Of a DNA stretch of 64,000 bases, positions 63,102 to 64,000 are shown piece after piece. Position 1 is the first letter of the stretch. The number at the start of each line of letters is the position of its first letter. The notes under the pieces are model-generated. The model did no database searches. It worked only from the letters and a program-made list of their open reading frames with translations, and was not told where the DNA came from. The DNA is from Sphingobacterium sp. SGG-5 (GTDB lineage Bacteria; Bacteroidota; Bacteroidia; Sphingobacteriales; Sphingobacteriaceae). Location: positions 186,001 to 250,000 of the forward strand of contig NZ_JAAKGO010000007.1 in the NCBI RefSeq assembly GCF_011043525.1, read 5' to 3'. A program made the position numbers and the translations under genes.

Positions 63102-63575
63102 ATGGAGTGGCAAAAATACAATGGAGAATACCTGCGGTTATCTATCGCCGATGCTGTTGAAGCGGCAATCCTACGAGAAAAGAAACAAGGAAATCTTCTT
63201 AAGGTTTTCATCGGAACAGATTCCCAGGTCAAACGTGGTGTTGTCGAATTCGCTACCGTCATCGTTTTTCTCCGACAGCACAAAGGCGGTTTTATGTTTA
63301 TCCACAAAGACCGCAAGAACCATAACATGAGTATTAAGGAACGCATGCTCCTCGAAGTACAAAAATCCATCGATACCGCCTATCAGCTCTGCCCTCTTCT
63401 GGAACAATATCATATTGACCTCGAAGTACATGCAGATATTAACACGAACCCCACATTTGAATCACATGTCGCGCTAAAAGATGCTATGGGATATATCTTA
63501 GGCATGGGGTTTTGTTTTAAAGCTAAGCCCGAGTCGTTTGCCAGCACAAATTGCGCCAACAAACTCGTACAATAA
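63102..63575 (+). CDS. YkuK-family RNase H-like protein
   Basis: A 157-residue protein of the YkuK/DUF458 family, predicted to have an RNase H-like fold. Candidate acidic active-site residues sit in VFIGTDSQVKRG (D42) and EVHADINTNP (D125), near the ends of the first and fourth core strands; whether it cuts nucleic acid is unproven. Length is usual for the family. It lies 51 bp before the partial P-loop gene. Confidence 0.85.
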   Translation: MEWQKYNGEYLRLSIADAVEAAILREKKQGNLLKVFIGTDSQVKRGVVEFATVIVFLRQHKGGFMFIHKDRKNHNMSIKERMLLEVQKSIDTAYQLCPLLEQYHIDLEVHADINTNPTFESHVALKDAMGYILGMGFCFKAKPESFASTNCANKLVQ

Positions 63576-63626
63576 AAGGGCTATTTTTCCTTTATCCCAC
63601 AAAATTTTCAGTATTATTGTCCTGAT

Positions 63627-64000
63627 ATGTACAGTAGGGAAAACAGGAACGACTTGTTAAAAATAGCAGTAATAGGTCCCGAGTCGACAGGGAAATCGAC
63701 AATGGCAACCTATTTGGCTGATAAATTCAATACCGTGTGCATACCGGAATACGCCCGCTATTATTGTCATAATCTTCACAACCAATATACTCTTCAGGAC
63801 GAAATTAATATGTTCTATGGCCAGCTCGCTTTAGAAGATGCTTTGCTTCCCTTAGCACAAAATAATATTGTGATCTGTGATGTGACAATAATGACGATCA
63901 AAATATGGTGCGATTACCTTTTTGGTGACACACCTCGAGAAGTACAACAAGAAATCCTCAATAGGAAATATGATCTCTATCTGCTTATGGATATCGATCT
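63627..64000 (+). CDS. NadR-like P-loop ATPase/ribosylnicotinamide kinase domain, 3' truncated by the window
   Basis: An open frame from the ATG at 63627 runs to the end of the window (124 codons). It starts MYSRENRNDLLKIAVIGPES and carries the P-loop GPESTGKST (residues ~17-25), then CIPEYARYY and VICDVTIMTIKIWCDYLFG. These match the AAA_28/NadR kinase domain that phosphorylates nicotinamide riboside in NAD salvage. NadR's adenylyltransferase domain is absent at the N-terminus, so it is a stand-alone kinase form. The rest lies outside the window. Confidence 0.88.
   Translation, partial: MYSRENRNDLLKIAVIGPESTGKSTMATYLADKFNTVCIPEYARYYCHNLHNQYTLQDEINMFYGQLALEDALLPLAQNNIVICDVTIMTIKIWCDYLFGDTPREVQQEILNRKYDLYLLMDID

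Overview
This is a chromosomal window from a member of the Bacteroidota, most likely the family Sphingobacteriaceae (Sphingobacterium/Pedobacter-like). The signs are a SusC/SusD pair controlled by an ECF sigma factor and a FecR anti-sigma factor, an STN-bearing TonB receptor, families typical of the phylum (DUF1080, DUF3943, NEW3-ABC cassettes, four-helix-bundle IVS proteins), promoters of the TTTG / TAnnTTTG type, and few Shine-Dalgarno sequences. No phage, transposase, CRISPR array or rRNA operon is visible. The genus is inference.

Layout. 1-7979: two exported proteins of unknown role, a TauE/SafE permease, an AlkB-type dioxygenase, a large MG2/TonB-plug protein and cardiolipin synthase. 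8050-15679: transporters (NhaA, ClC, DUF389, AGCS symporter, ZIP), interrupted at about 9430-10005 by an array of 42/84-bp repeats. 15681-18323: cinA and a 2-oxoacid dehydrogenase E2 in one operon with the ZIP gene. 18344-18697: a four-helix-bundle IVS gene set in AT-rich decamer repeats. 18805-23522: an envelope cluster of lptD, an amidase and an MCE lipid-transport protein. A palindromic MITE-like repeat follows (23540-23702).

23711-35601 is one coherent locus, read right to left: ECF sigma, FecR, SusC, SusD, two EEP-fold proteins that have both lost the family's catalytic residues, a Tat-exported Gfo/Idh/MocA oxidoreductase and a HEAT-DUF1080 protein. It contains no recognisable classical glycoside hydrolase. 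The Gfo/Idh plus DUF1080 pair suggests oxidative (3-keto) glycoside processing.

35794-44570: an S9 peptidase, a dicarboxylate/amino-acid symporter, a NEW3-ABC exporter operon and CreD. 44792-53899: tRNA-Leu, trigger factor, DUF3943, pirin, a Crp/Fnr regulator, prolyl oligopeptidase, lpxH, a Gdx/SugE-type SMR pump, prfA and two identical tRNA-Asp genes. 54102-55786 is the most unusual small system: an ECF sigma factor followed 2 bp later by a single protein joining an anti-sigma-like cytoplasmic segment, a transmembrane helix and a trypsin/HtrA-type protease domain. 55872-64000: a small membrane protein, 1-Cys peroxiredoxin, proBA with a downstream unknown gene, a lipoprotein, uvrB, upp, a YkuK-family RNase H-like protein and the start of a NadR-like P-loop kinase cut by the window end.

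The best candidates for something undescribed are the sigma/anti-sigma-protease fusion (54102-55786), the SusCD locus with paired EEP pseudoenzymes (26999-28651), and the 42/84-bp repeat array that stays open on both strands (9430-10005).
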